A stretch of 64,000 nt of DNA from Saccharophagus degradans 2-40 (GCF_000013665.1 NC_007912.1:2962501-3026500), one strand, 5' to 3'. Positions 23,375 through 33,070 are shown, counted from the first letter of the stretch. Translations and numbers: made by a program. The notes: a model not told the origin generated them from the letters alone.

Positions 23375-23540
23375 TTTTTCTACTGCCCTTTAATTGCGCA
23401 GCCACTTCAGCTGTAAAATTGGATGCTTTTTAAACACAGAATTACTTAAAATTGGCCCTCCGCGAATTTAATTTCAAATTTTGTACTCCAATTGACTTAG
23501 GACAATAGCGCTACACCAGCGAATTAATGATAATGGCCCT

Positions 23541-24536
23541 ATGCAAAATTCAACTCTTATAGATTCATTTGGCCGGCAGGTAACATACGTTCGCCTTTCG
23601 GTAACCGATCGCTGTGATTTCCGCTGCATTTATTGCATGGCAGAAGACATGACTTTTTTGCCGCGCAAAGATGTGCTCAGCCTTGAGGAATTTGCACTAT
23701 TGGGGCGCGCTTTCGCTGAGCTTGGCGTGACCAAAATACGCGTATCCGGTGGTGAGCCATTAATTAGAAAAGACGTGATTCAATTATTTGAATCTTTGGG
23801 TGCCATAAATAGCATTAACGATTTATGCCTAACCTCTAATGGCTCGAAACTTACAGAGCTTGCCAAACCACTTGTTGACGCTGGCGTTCACCGTATAAAT
23901 GTAAGCCTAGATACCCTTAACGAGCAGCGCTTTAAAGAACTTACCCGCTTTGGCGATTTAAACACCGTACTTAAAGGCATAGATGCAGCCCTTAACGCCG
24001 GCTTTAAAAAAATTAAACTCAACAGTGTTGTAATGAAAAACTACAACCTGCAAGAGGCCGCCGACTTAGCCACCTACGCGCTAGAGCGCGGCATGGATAT
24101 AAGCTTTATTGAAGAAATGCCGCTGGGCGAAATTCATAGCCATTCTCGCGATGTGGAATTTATTAGCAGTGACGAATTGCGCAACCAGTTAAGCAACTCA
24201 TTCGAGCTTACCGCCACCAACGAACATACCGGCGGCCCCTCTCGCTATTGGAAAGCTAGGGACTATAACGCCAAAATTGGCTTTATATCCCCGCATAGCC
24301 ACAACTTTTGCGATACCTGTAATCGCGTGCGCGTAACCGCTTCGGGTAGGCTGTTACTTTGTTTAGGCAATGAACACAGCGTAGACCTACGCGCAATTTT
24401 GCGGGCACACCCAGGTGAAATTGAGCCTATAAAAGAAGCGCTAATTAACGCCATGGCCATAAAGCCAGAAAAGCACGAATTTAATTTGGAAGAAGAACCG
24501 CAAATATTGCGCTTTATGAATATGACCGGCGGGTAA
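23541..24536 (+). CDS. moaA: GTP 3',8-cyclase (molybdenum cofactor biosynthesis)
   Basis: 331 residues, a radical SAM enzyme. The SAM cluster ligands are C25, C29 and C32 (TDRCDFRCIYC). The SAM-binding VSGGEPL follows, then the second cluster (FCDTC...LLLCLG) near residues 258-276, and the catalytic C-terminal GG. It converts GTP to 3',8-cyclo-7,8-dihydro-GTP in the first step of molybdopterin synthesis. moaB and moeA follow on the same strand; moaC, moaD and moaE are not in this window. The operon faces away from the nitrate reductase that needs the cofactor. Confidence 0.96.
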   Translation: MQNSTLIDSFGRQVTYVRLSVTDRCDFRCIYCMAEDMTFLPRKDVLSLEEFALLGRAFAELGVTKIRVSGGEPLIRKDVIQLFESLGAINSINDLCLTSNGSKLTELAKPLVDAGVHRINVSLDTLNEQRFKELTRFGDLNTVLKGIDAALNAGFKKIKLNSVVMKNYNLQEAADLATYALERGMDISFIEEMPLGEIHSHSRDVEFISSDELRNQLSNSFELTATNEHTGGPSRYWKARDYNAKIGFISPHSHNFCDTCNRVRVTASGRLLLCLGNEHSVDLRAILRAHPGEIEPIKEALINAMAIKPEKHEFNLEEEPQILRFMNMTGG

Positions 24537-24609
24537 TCAAGCGTTAAGCATAGATGGCTATTCGCTAATAAACGTTAATTTTCAACTGTAGTAAATTGTG
24601 AGTAACGGC

Positions 24610-25119
24610 ATGTCTCAAAAGATTAAAGAATTTGTACCGCTAAATATATGCGTATTAACCGTATCGGACACGCGCAACGAAGAGCAAGATACCTCAGGCC
24701 AAAAACTCGTTGAACTGTTGCAAGCAGACGGCCATAAACTCTACGAAAAAACGCTTATAAAAGACGACGTTTACCATATACGCGCCGTTGTTTCGCAGTG
24801 GATATTCGATAGCAATGTGCAGGCCATAGTAATAACAGGCGGCACCGGTTTTGCGGGGCGTGATAATACACCGCAAGCGGTTGTACCTTTATTCGATCAT
24901 TCTGTAGATGGTTTTGGTGAGCTTTTCCGTCAACTTTCATACGAAGAAATAGGCACTTCCACTATTCAATCACGCGCTGTTGCAGGGCTTGCTAACAAAA
25001 CCGTTATTTTTTGCTTGCCCGGCTCTACGGGTGCTTGCGTAACCGGCTGGCAAGGTATTATTGGCTCACAGCTAAACGCCACTCATCGCCCCTGCAATTT
25101 TGTTGGGCAACTTGTATAA
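24610..25119 (+). CDS. moaB: Molybdenum cofactor biosynthesis protein B
   Basis: 169 residues of the MoaB/Mog fold: ICVLTVSDTRNEEQDTSGQKL at the N-terminus, VIVITGGTGFAGRDNTPQAV with the GGTG motif, GFGELFRQLSYEEIGTSTIQSRA, and FCLPGSTGAC. It aligns end to end with E. coli MoaB from its start (MSQ..EF.P), so I prefer ATG 24610. GTG at 24598 would add four residues. It likely adenylylates molybdopterin or acts as its paralogue; in many bacteria MoaB replaces Mog. Confidence 0.93.
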   Translation: MSQKIKEFVPLNICVLTVSDTRNEEQDTSGQKLVELLQADGHKLYEKTLIKDDVYHIRAVVSQWIFDSNVQAIVITGGTGFAGRDNTPQAVVPLFDHSVDGFGELFRQLSYEEIGTSTIQSRAVAGLANKTVIFCLPGSTGACVTGWQGIIGSQLNATHRPCNFVGQLV

Positions 25120-25157
25120 ATAGCTTTTGCACCCCCCTTAGTATTTAAGGAAAGCCC

Positions 25158-26390
25158 GTGAAAACCATTAGCGAAGCGCGCGCCGACATATTGGCCCGTG
25201 CAACCCCTCTAGCCAAAACAGAACACGTTAACCTTTTTGATGGCGTAGGCAGAATACTAGCCGAAGATTGTATTGCAGCTATAGACGTGCCGCCGCAAGC
25301 AAACAGTGCAATGGACGGCTTTGCGTTAGAGCTCGCCTCTGTAGAGAGCGAACAGCTAGCAGGCAAAACAGACATAAAACTTAACGTTAGCCAGCGCATC
25401 CCTGCTGGCACTGCCCCGCAACCATTACATGCTGGCACCGCCGCAAGAATATTCACCGGTGCGGTTGTACCTTCGAATAGTAATTTGGTTGTTATGCAAG
25501 AAAACTGCACCTACAACCAACAAGCGCAAACAGTCACTATTCACTTAGATAAATTTACCCCATCGTTAAATGCCAATATTCGCCCGCAAGGGCAAGATAT
25601 TGCCAAAGGTAAAGTACTCTACAACAAAGGGCATATTTTACGCCCACAGGATTTAGGTATTCTCGCCTCAGTGGGCGTTGGCAAAGTAAACGTGGTAGCC
25701 AAGCCCAAAGTTGCATTAATTAGCACCGGCGACGAACTAGTAGACCCAGCCTCTGGCACCCCTCTGCAAGCGGGGCAAATATACAATTCCAACAAACCTA
25801 TGCTGCAAGCGCTGCTTAACCAATTAGGTTGCGAGGTTGTAGATTTAGGCACAATAGAAGACACACCAGAAGATGTAGCACGGGCATTAAGCCAAGCGGC
25901 CGATGTAGCCGACTTTATTGTGAGTACAGGTGGCGTATCTGTTGGCGAAGAAGACCACATAAAAGGTGTTGTGGAAGCCTTAGGTGAACTACAGCTTTGG
26001 AAGATTAAAATAAAACCCGGCAAGCCCCTCGCCTTTGGCCATGTAAAAAACACTCTGTTTATGGGGCTGCCTGGCAACCCAGTTTCGGCATTTGTTACAT
26101 TTTTATTATTTGGCGCACCTTTAATTCGCAAGCAACTGGGGGTAGCCCAGCTATTCCCTTCTGCGGCGTATATACCCGCCAATTTCACAATCGATAAGCC
26201 CCGCCAGCGACCGGAATTTGCGCGCGCTAAAGTTATTAATGGCAAAGTTGAGCTATACCAAAATCAAAGCTCTGGCGTACTGGCATCGGTAGCCTGGGCC
26301 GATACCTTAGTGAAAATACCGGAAGACACAACCATTAGCGTAGGTACCCCCCTAGAAGCCTACTCTATTGCTGCGCTAACCCAGCTATAG
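25158..26390 (+). CDS. moeA: Molybdopterin molybdenumtransferase
   Basis: 410 residues of MoeA, which inserts molybdate into adenylylated molybdopterin. Visible hallmarks: the N-terminal VPPQANSAMDGFAL, the PAGTAP loop, the MoCF-like domain with LISTGDELVD and FIVSTGGVSVGEEDHIK, and the LPGNPVSAFVTF segment. It starts at GTG 25158 with AAGGAAAG before it. It completes the moaA-moaB-moeA cluster. Confidence 0.95.
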   Translation: MKTISEARADILARATPLAKTEHVNLFDGVGRILAEDCIAAIDVPPQANSAMDGFALELASVESEQLAGKTDIKLNVSQRIPAGTAPQPLHAGTAARIFTGAVVPSNSNLVVMQENCTYNQQAQTVTIHLDKFTPSLNANIRPQGQDIAKGKVLYNKGHILRPQDLGILASVGVGKVNVVAKPKVALISTGDELVDPASGTPLQAGQIYNSNKPMLQALLNQLGCEVVDLGTIEDTPEDVARALSQAADVADFIVSTGGVSVGEEDHIKGVVEALGELQLWKIKIKPGKPLAFGHVKNTLFMGLPGNPVSAFVTFLLFGAPLIRKQLGVAQLFPSAAYIPANFTIDKPRQRPEFARAKVINGKVELYQNQSSGVLASVAWADTLVKIPEDTTISVGTPLEAYSIAALTQL

Positions 26391-26614
26391 CATTGACGCT
26401 ACTGCGGCTAATCACATACGCCAAACACTTCACCTTGGCCCGCGCCACCCTGCGGCCGCTCGCAGTGCATGCAAAGAAAGCTCGCAAACCTATTAACTAC
26501 ACACCACACTTAAGGCTGCCTACATTTGCCTTACAAAGTGAGGGAAAGGTGAATCAATACGCACCTATATTGATATAGTATTTATATTACTTTTATAGTT
26601 AGGTAGCTAATATA

Positions 26615-28654
26615 ATGCACAATAACAGCCAGCAAATACCCCAAAGAACCGCCCATTTACCACCCGTAACGCCCAAATGGCGTAGCGCGCTCCGCTTACC
26701 AGTTATTGCGCTCGCCCTCTGCAGCCTTAGCACTATTAGCGCCAACGCACTGGCGAAAACATTCGAGCTAACCTCGCCAAACGAACAGCTTAAAATAGAA
26801 GTACACACAGGTAAGCAAACAACGTTTGAAGTACACCTAAACAACAAGCAGGTATTAGCACCAAGTAGTATTGACTTAATGTTAATGTCTGGCGAAAAGC
26901 TTGCCTCTAACATTACCGTCAAACAAGAAAAGCGCTACGCCGTTAGCAATACACTCACCCCCGCGGTTAGTCATAAATCCAGTAAAATTGCAGAAAATTA
27001 CAACGCATTAAACTTAGCATTTAGCAACAATTTCGGTATAGATTTTCGCGCCTATAACGATGGCTTTGCCTACCGCTTTACCGGTGAACGCGCTGGCGAA
27101 ATTATTATTAAAAATGAACATTTAGCGCTTAACTTTACCCAAAATGCAACCACCCTCTTCCCCGAAGAAGAAACGTTTATTTCGCATTTTGAGCGGTTAT
27201 ACCTGCCCGAAACCGTGGCAAACATTTCGCCCAAACGCTTCGCTTCTTTACCCACTTATATAAAAAGCAACGACGTTAACGTGGTTGTGACAGAGGCAGA
27301 CCTATACGACTACCCAGGCCTGTTTTTATTCGGCACCAATAAAAATGGCTTTACGGCTGGGTTCCCTAACGCGGTTGCCAAAACCACCCCCAAAGCGGGG
27401 TCGGAAGACCGCAACCAAGAATTTGAATACGAGAACTACATTGCCAAAACATCTGGCACACGGACCTTCCCGTGGCGAGTGGCAATAATAACGAAAGAGG
27501 ACACAGATTTAGTTGCCAGCCAACTCGTATACCTACTTTCTAGTGAAAACAAAATTGGCGATACCAGCTGGATTAAACCAGGCCGCATTGCTTGGGATTG
27601 GTACAACGCCAACAACCTATTCGATGTAGATTTTAAAGCGGGGCTAAACACCCAAACCTACAAATACTATATAGATTTTGCAGAAAAATACGGCTTGGAA
27701 TATGTGATTTTGGATGAAGGCTGGACTAAAACCACCACCAACACCAAAGAATCCAACCCCGATATTGATGTAAAAGAACTTATTGCCTACGGCAAAAAGA
27801 AAAATGTAGCCATTATTTTATGGACCCTATGGGAACCACTCGATAAAGATTACGAAAACATTTTGGCTCTTTATGCTCAATGGGGCGCGGCGGGCATTAA
27901 AGTAGACTTTATGCAACGCGCCGACCAATACATGGTGAATTATTACGAAAAAATTGCCAAAGCAGCGGCAAAAAATAAATTACTTGTAGATTACCACGGC
28001 GGCTTTAAACCCGCTGGCTTACGCCGCGCTTACCCCAACGTAATGACCTACGAAGGCGTAAAAGGCAACGAAAATAATAAGTGGAGCGCAGACATAACCC
28101 CAGAGCACAACGTAACCCTACCCTACATTCGCATGGTTGCAGGGCCTATGGATTACACCCCAGGCGCGCTGCGCAATAAACAATTAGCCAACCATAACGT
28201 TAATCATTTTAGGCCCGAGGCCATTGGCACCCGTGCACACCAATTAGCAATGTACGCCGTATTCGAAAGCGCTTTACAAATGCTATGTGAGTCGCCATCG
28301 ACCTATTTGCGCGAACCACTTATTACTGAATATATTGCGAAGTTCCCTTCGGTGTGGGATGAAACACGAGTACTCAAAGGTGAGGTAGCAAACTACATTT
28401 TACTCGCCCGCCGCAAAGGCGACACATGGTACATAGGCGCTATGACAGATATGACAGCGCGTACCCTTACTTTAAACCTTAGCTTTTTAGACGGTGGAAA
28501 ATACTCCCTACACGGCGTTGCAGATGGGCTTAACGTAGAGCAATATGCAGAGGATTATCAATTTATACATCAAACCGTTACAGCAAAAGATTCATTGCAA
28601 CTTAATTTGGCAGCCGGCGGCGGCTGGTCTGCGGTTATCACCCCAGCTAAGTAA
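26615..28654 (+). CDS. GH97 glycoside hydrolase (probable alpha-galactosidase)
   Basis: 679 residues. A long basic N-terminus is followed by a signal sequence (about 27-48, ending ANALA). Residues about 50-300 form the family-97 N-terminal beta-super-sandwich. Then comes a (beta/alpha)8 barrel starting near IAWDWYNANN, with VILDEGW and GIKVDFMQRADQ (Asp431), and a C-terminal beta domain. In GH97 the retaining alpha-galactosidase branch has an Asp nucleophile on the KVDF strand, whereas the inverting SusB-type alpha-glucosidases use Glu bases elsewhere. Asp431 therefore points to the retaining branch, which is an inference. It has its own strong terminator and stands alone, without a sus-like transporter. 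Confidence 0.88.
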   Translation: MHNNSQQIPQRTAHLPPVTPKWRSALRLPVIALALCSLSTISANALAKTFELTSPNEQLKIEVHTGKQTTFEVHLNNKQVLAPSSIDLMLMSGEKLASNITVKQEKRYAVSNTLTPAVSHKSSKIAENYNALNLAFSNNFGIDFRAYNDGFAYRFTGERAGEIIIKNEHLALNFTQNATTLFPEEETFISHFERLYLPETVANISPKRFASLPTYIKSNDVNVVVTEADLYDYPGLFLFGTNKNGFTAGFPNAVAKTTPKAGSEDRNQEFEYENYIAKTSGTRTFPWRVAIITKEDTDLVASQLVYLLSSENKIGDTSWIKPGRIAWDWYNANNLFDVDFKAGLNTQTYKYYIDFAEKYGLEYVILDEGWTKTTTNTKESNPDIDVKELIAYGKKKNVAIILWTLWEPLDKDYENILALYAQWGAAGIKVDFMQRADQYMVNYYEKIAKAAAKNKLLVDYHGGFKPAGLRRAYPNVMTYEGVKGNENNKWSADITPEHNVTLPYIRMVAGPMDYTPGALRNKQLANHNVNHFRPEAIGTRAHQLAMYAVFESALQMLCESPSTYLREPLITEYIAKFPSVWDETRVLKGEVANYILLARRKGDTWYIGAMTDMTARTLTLNLSFLDGGKYSLHGVADGLNVEQYAEDYQFIHQTVTAKDSLQLNLAAGGGWSAVITPAK

Positions 28655-28981
28655 TAACCGATGCTAAGCGCTGTACAACCCTAGCTATTTGGTAGGGTTG
28701 TACAGTTTTGCTAAACCTAACTCATATTCATTTTACAAGTGCTCGCTTAACTCGGCCCACTAACAGCTTAACCATACGGCACAAACATTTTATGCACGCC
28801 AAAAGCCTTACATACCCTGTGGCTTTAAGCTGCGAACCTGTGCCCCCCCTAAACCACACTAACCATTAGTAATCAATTAACGGCAAAGCCTGCCTAACAG
28901 TTATAACAACTGTGTATAGATGAACTAAACTTAAGTTAAATACCATAAATTCAACTGGCCTGCTGCGGCGCCCAGGTATGT
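28655..28981. other. Intergenic region after GH97
   Basis: 327 bp. Apart from the terminator at 28671-28705 I see no gene or structured element. It should contain the promoter of the binding-protein gene at 28982. Confidence 0.5.
28671..28705 (+). terminator. Terminator hairpin after GH97 gene
   Basis: CTGTACAACCCTA (28671-28683) pairs perfectly with TAGGGTTGTACAG (28693-28705) over a 9-nt loop; TTTT follows. Confidence 0.75.
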
Positions 28982-29839
28982 ATGCGTAATACGAGAACAC
29001 TAACATTACTCCCGCTTTTACTGGCACTGTGCATTTGCGGCGGAGCTATGGCGGCAGAGTTAAAAGTAAACAAAGTGAATGGCGCCAAAGAAGAGCTTAT
29101 CTACTCTATTCTTGAGCTTGCCTTAGCTAAGGTAGACCCCGAAACGAAACCTAAGCAATTAAAAGATGAACTCCCCCTTGGCAGGCTCGCCAAAGCGGTG
29201 GAAAACAACACTATAGATATAATGTGGGCCGGCTCTTCGGCAGATTACGATAACCGGCTACTCGCCATTCGCATCCCCCTACTAAAAGGCTTACTCGGCC
29301 ACCGAGTGTTTATTATAAAGCCCGAAAACCAACCTAAGTTTGATTCCGTTAAAACACTAGAAGACCTCGCCAAACTACAAGCAGGCCTAAACTCGCGCTG
29401 GGGCTCTACACGGGTACTTAAAAACGCAGGGTTAGATGTGGTTGAATCGACTAGCTATGAGAATTTATTTCATATGCTTGATAGCGGCAGGTTCGACTTT
29501 TACCCACGCGCGGTGCACGAGCCCTGGGTAGAACTACAGGATCGCCCAGAGCTAAATTTAGCCATAGAAAAAAACATTCTTATTATTTACCCCTACGCTA
29601 TGCACTTTTACGTTAAAAAGAACAATAGGCCCCTTAAAGACTTTATTGAAAAAGGCCTAGAAATGGCCATTGCAGATGGCAGTTTTGACGAACTATTTTT
29701 TAACAACCCAATGATAAAAAAAGCCATTGAAGATACTGGCTTTCAGCGTAGAACTATTATTCGCATCCCCAACCCTTTTCTGCACCCAGATACACCGCTC
29801 CAACGAAAAGAACTTTGGCTAGATGTAGAAAAGCTGTAA
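28982..29839 (+). CDS. Periplasmic substrate-binding protein (family 3-like)
   Basis: 285 residues with a signal peptide (LLPLLLALCICGGAMA). The layout is that of a type-II periplasmic binding protein of the amino-acid family: lobe I with LGRLAKAVENNTIDIMWAGSS, hinge, KTLEDLAKLQAGLNSRWGSTRVLKNAG, and lobe II with ENLFHMLDSGRFDFYPRAVHEPW. No transporter permease or kinase gene is next to it, so it may be an orphan receptor-type sensor. A second gene of the same family is cut by the right end of the window (63510-64000). The ligand cannot be read from the sequence. Confidence 0.82.
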   Translation: MRNTRTLTLLPLLLALCICGGAMAAELKVNKVNGAKEELIYSILELALAKVDPETKPKQLKDELPLGRLAKAVENNTIDIMWAGSSADYDNRLLAIRIPLLKGLLGHRVFIIKPENQPKFDSVKTLEDLAKLQAGLNSRWGSTRVLKNAGLDVVESTSYENLFHMLDSGRFDFYPRAVHEPWVELQDRPELNLAIEKNILIIYPYAMHFYVKKNNRPLKDFIEKGLEMAIADGSFDELFFNNPMIKKAIEDTGFQRRTIIRIPNPFLHPDTPLQRKELWLDVEKL

Positions 29840-29954
29840 CACGCCACAAATATTGCCCCGCTGATTAAACGATGCCCGCGCCACAATAAACCACTCGTAA
29901 AACACACAATAGCACGGCAAAATAAGCGCACACTCTTAGCCTGTAGAACATATT

Positions 29955-30383
29955 ATGACTGCCAAATTAGTCATACCAGCTCCGCCTTTAGAAATTCAAC
30001 TAAAGCTCGACACCTACCCCGCTGCAGCTCGCAAAATGCTGCTTGCGCTACGTGCTCAAATATTTACATGCGCACACAACTTAACCATTACAGATTTAGT
30101 AGAAAGCCAAAAATGGGGCGAAGCGGCGTATAGCTGTAAAAGTGGCAGTACCTTGCGCATTGACTACAAAGCCTCAAACCCCGATTATTGCGCCGTATAT
30201 TTTCACTGCCAAAGCAAATTAGTAGCAACGTTTAAAGCCCTTTACGGCGATACGTTTAAATATGAAGGTAAACGAGCCATTCTTTTACCCATAGCCCACG
30301 CTATACCAGAGCAGTTAAACCACTGCATTCGCTTGGCTTTACAGTATCACCAAGTAAAACACTTGCCCCTACTAGGCGCATAA
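29955..30383 (+). CDS. DUF1801 domain protein
   Basis: 142 residues with the features of the DUF1801/YdhG fold: PAAARKMLLALRAQIF, the conserved ITDLVESQKWGEAAYSCKSGSTLRIDYK, and a final helical part with NHCIRLALQYHQVK. It is cytoplasmic with unknown biochemical role (SHS2-like fold family). It is 9 bp ahead of the DUF1244 gene and probably in one transcript with it and the MOSC gene. Confidence 0.82.
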   Translation: MTAKLVIPAPPLEIQLKLDTYPAAARKMLLALRAQIFTCAHNLTITDLVESQKWGEAAYSCKSGSTLRIDYKASNPDYCAVYFHCQSKLVATFKALYGDTFKYEGKRAILLPIAHAIPEQLNHCIRLALQYHQVKHLPLLGA

Positions 30384-30392
30384 GGACCCACT

Positions 30393-30680
30393 ATGTCAGA
30401 CACTAAAACAGAAATAGAAGCCGCAACGTTTCGTCGATTATTAGCCCATTTAGACAACAATAAAGACGTACAAAATATAGACCTTATGATATTGGCTAAT
30501 TTTTGTCGCAACTGTCTGGCAAAATGGTACAGCGCAGAAGCTAGCGAGCGCGGTGAACAAGTGGATTACGAACAGGCACGCGAAATAATCTACGGTATGC
30601 CCTACAGCGAATGGAAAGAAAAATACCAATTAGAAGCCACACCAGAGCAAATGGAAAAATTTAACGCCCGTAACAAATAA
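30393..30680 (+). CDS. DUF1244 family protein
   Basis: 95 residues, nearly the whole DUF1244 domain: AATFRRLLAHLDNNKDVQNIDLM, the Cys-containing LANFCRNCLAKWYSAEA, and the C-terminal EIIYGMPYSEWKEKYQ. The two cysteines in FCRNC are conserved in the family and may bind metal. Function unknown; widely present in proteobacteria. AAGGA precedes the start. Confidence 0.88.
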   Translation: MSDTKTEIEAATFRRLLAHLDNNKDVQNIDLMILANFCRNCLAKWYSAEASERGEQVDYEQAREIIYGMPYSEWKEKYQLEATPEQMEKFNARNK

Positions 30681-30689
30681 GGATAAAGC

Positions 30690-31523
30690 ATGACTAAGCT
30701 CACGGTTGCTGCACTGATACATTACCCGGTTAAATCCCTTGCCGGTATTGCACTTACAAGCGCAGAAATAACCAGCAAAGGCATAAAAGGTGATAGAGAA
30801 TGGATGGTGGTAAAGCAAAACGGCAAAATGCTTACCCAGCGCCAAGCGCCTAAAATGGTAACCATTCAACCAAAGCTAAGTGACCGTGGCTTAGAACTGC
30901 ATGCCAATGGGCTAGACCCCATATTGGTAGAAGAACCCACCCATGAGGATGCACTTAGCGTAAGCATTCACGGCGACAAATGTGAGGGCTACCCAGCAAG
31001 CGCCGCAGTAAATGAGTGGTTAACCCAAGCCATTGGCTGGGAGACGCCACTAACCCTGGTGAAATACACTAAACAAACTGCGCGTACACCCGGCTCGCCA
31101 GAGCGCTTTGGTCACGATGCCACCTACTTTGCCGACGCAGCCCCCTTTCTAATTGCCAATACTGCCTCTTTGGCGGCCTTAAATAGCTCGCTGAGTGAGC
31201 AACAATTACCCAATGTAGATATGCGCCACTTTAGGCCCAACATTGTGCTGCAAGGCTTACCCGCGTTTGCAGAGCACGAACTACCTGCGCTAAGCATTGG
31301 CGACAAAACCTTTAAACTGGTGGACCACTGCCAACGCTGTGTGATGATTACCGTAAACCCAGATACGGGTGAAAACCTCGCCAAAGCCATACCGTTTAAG
31401 CAGCTAGCAGAGCTAAACCCCATGCCCAATAACGCTAAAGCGCCCGCTTTCGGGGTAAATGCCATACTTCACAGCGAAATTTCTGCATTTACAATTCAAG
31501 TAGGCGACATTGTAGCCGTATAA
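30690..31523 (+). CDS. MOSC domain protein (YcbX-like)
   Basis: 277 residues. The N-terminal MOSC_N barrel (LIHYPVKSLAGIALTSAEITSKGIKGDREWMVV) precedes the MOSC domain with FGHDATYFADAAPFLIANTASL, RHFRPNIVLQGL and the conserved Cys in VDHCQRCVMITVNPDTGE. MOSC proteins bind the molybdenum cofactor through this Cys; YcbX detoxifies N-hydroxylated bases. There is no C-terminal ferredoxin, so it is shorter than E. coli YcbX. Its presence fits the nearby Moco genes. Confidence 0.87.
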   Translation: MTKLTVAALIHYPVKSLAGIALTSAEITSKGIKGDREWMVVKQNGKMLTQRQAPKMVTIQPKLSDRGLELHANGLDPILVEEPTHEDALSVSIHGDKCEGYPASAAVNEWLTQAIGWETPLTLVKYTKQTARTPGSPERFGHDATYFADAAPFLIANTASLAALNSSLSEQQLPNVDMRHFRPNIVLQGLPAFAEHELPALSIGDKTFKLVDHCQRCVMITVNPDTGENLAKAIPFKQLAELNPMPNNAKAPAFGVNAILHSEISAFTIQVGDIVAV

Positions 31524-31678
31524 ACAGCTAATCATCCGTTATGCGCCTGTTTGTGGGGCTATTCACAAACAGGCTTTTGTCGCTGTATTCTTCCACTTGT
31601 TATCTGTACCCTTCACTAACCCGAACGAAAACAGTTTTTGGTAAACAACACGTATTCATAAAAACAAAGCGAGCCACA

Positions 31679-32245
31679 GTGTCTGCCATTATTCGTTTAT
31701 TCAAATCTAAGCCCAGCGCCAAAGATCGCTTTCAGGCTTTATTGCGCCCCCACATCGAACTGATGTATCGCATGGCGTACCGCCTCACCCAGTCGCAATC
31801 GGAAGCAGAAGACCTAGTACAAGATGTACTTACCCGACTAGCAAAACGCGTAGATGAAATGGAACAGGTGGAATCACTGCGCCCTTGGGTACTGCGCATA
31901 CTCCAAAACAGATTTGTCGACCTATACCGCCGCGAGCAAAACTCCCCAGTGGACTACCAAAGCGCGCAAGAAGACGACAGCGGTGAAGACGACCGCTCTG
32001 GCGCCAATGTACTTACCACCGCCAGCGATAGCACCAACGATATAAAACGCCTAGAACTGCAGCAAGTATTACAAGTTGCCCTAAACAAACTGGACGACGT
32101 CCACAGAGACGTTGTGATGCTGCACGATATGGAAGGCTACACCGCATTAGAGGTGGCAGACATATTAGGCATAAACGTTGGCACAGTTAAATCGCGCTTA
32201 CATAGGGCCAGAGACAAGTTAAAAAAATGGCTAGAAGACTCATAG
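31679..32245 (+). CDS. ECF sigma factor
   Basis: 188 residues. Region 2 is visible as MYRMAYRLTQSQSEAEDLVQDVLTRLAK, ending in the -10-binding RPWVLRILQNRFVDLYRR. Region 4 is LDDVHRDVVMLHDMEGYTALEVADILGINVGTVKSRLHRARDKLKKWL. The linker is long and acidic (QEDDSGEDDRSG). I start at GTG 31679 because homology begins just after; the frame to 31541 adds a 46-residue unrelated stretch. The anti-sigma gene follows after a gap of 135 bp containing an ECF-type promoter. It probably controls the surface module downstream. Confidence 0.9.
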   Translation: MSAIIRLFKSKPSAKDRFQALLRPHIELMYRMAYRLTQSQSEAEDLVQDVLTRLAKRVDEMEQVESLRPWVLRILQNRFVDLYRREQNSPVDYQSAQEDDSGEDDRSGANVLTTASDSTNDIKRLELQQVLQVALNKLDDVHRDVVMLHDMEGYTALEVADILGINVGTVKSRLHRARDKLKKWLEDS

Positions 32246-32330
32246 GCAACAAAAAACAAAAGCATAACCTATTGATATATAAAGACTTTTAAATAAACCG
32301 CAAAAAATATTAACTTTTTTGAAAATAATT

Positions 32331-32356
32331 GGAACCTTTTGTTTGTCCCAATCGTG
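32331..32356 (+). promoter_or_regulatory. ECF-type promoter before anti-sigma gene
   Basis: GGAACC (32331-32336), 15 nt, then TCGTG (32352-32356). This matches the general ECF pattern (GGAAC at -35, TC/CGT at -10) and lies 25 bp before the anti-sigma start, suggesting autoregulation by the sigma factor at 31679. Confidence 0.6.
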
Positions 32357-32380
32357 TTAGAGGGCAAAGGAGACAAAATC

Positions 32381-33070
32381 ATGAACTGTAGCGAAGTCCA
32401 ACAACGGCTAAACACCGCCCAAGCAAGTGACAAGCTCGCCGAAGATAAAGCGATGCTTAACCACTTACAGGGTTGTGAAAGCTGTAAAGACTACGCAGAG
32501 GAGCTAAGGCTAACTCGCTTACTAGCAAGCATGCCAGTGCCCCCCGCCAGTGAAGGTTTTGCCGACCGCGCCCTAGCGCAAGCATGGGAAACCGCCCACG
32601 GTAAAGAACAACGCAAACAGCCAAACCGCATGCCCGCATGGGCTGGTTTAGCCGCAAGCGCACTGCTCGCCGCCGTACTGGTTACCCAGTGGATGAGCCC
32701 TACAAACACCAATGGCCCTGCCAATACCGGCAATGCCGGTTTCGAGCAAACCTTGGTTCAAGTAGCGCCCAACACCACACGCCCTGTGCAAGTTCGCATG
32801 GTCAGCAAGGAAGCGCTGCCTAATGCCACCATAACCGTACGTTTAAGCGGCGATGTGCAATTAGACGGCTACCCAGGCCAGCAAAGCTTAACCTGGCAAG
32901 CGCCCATAGAAGTTGGCAACAACCAAATGGCCCTGCCAGTAAGACTAAACAGCAACAACAGCGGCACCATTGTTATTGAAGTAAGCGCCGGCGGCGCCAA
33001 AAAACAAATGCAGTTGTCTGTTCAGTCTGAAATAGCCGCGCAAGAGTCTGGGTATAGAACAACCATCTAA
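32381..33070 (+). CDS. Anti-sigma factor, zinc-finger type
   Basis: 229 residues. The N-terminal ZAS domain has H28-X3-C32-X2-C35 (NHLQGCESCKDY). A single membrane helix (about 89-106, WAGLAASALLAAVLVTQW) leads to a periplasmic domain with beta-rich sequence (VRMVSKEALPNATITVRLSG ... GTIVIEVSAGGAKKQMQL) that looks like a small Ig-type sensory domain. The start at 32381 follows AAAGGAG. It should bind and silence the upstream sigma factor until a periplasmic signal arrives. Confidence 0.87.
   Translation: MNCSEVQQRLNTAQASDKLAEDKAMLNHLQGCESCKDYAEELRLTRLLASMPVPPASEGFADRALAQAWETAHGKEQRKQPNRMPAWAGLAASALLAAVLVTQWMSPTNTNGPANTGNAGFEQTLVQVAPNTTRPVQVRMVSKEALPNATITVRLSGDVQLDGYPGQQSLTWQAPIEVGNNQMALPVRLNSNNSGTIVIEVSAGGAKKQMQLSVQSEIAAQESGYRTTI

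Larger units (their letters stand above)
23037..23540. other. Divergent regulatory region between nitrate operon and moaA
   Basis: 504 bp, AT-rich. It holds the sigma-54 promoter (23115-23131), a hairpin GGCGCT-TAA-AGCGCC (about 23208-23222), a Fur-box-like sequence (23311-23329) and a hairpin plus T run (23356-23374). No gene is seen. The leader before cobA has two direct GAAGCTGGC copies. Confidence 0.65.

Noticed and set aside
23037-23540. Molybdenum-cofactor riboswitch before moaA
   Set aside because: The conserved Moco-RNA sequence could not be seen; only a simple hairpin with T run.
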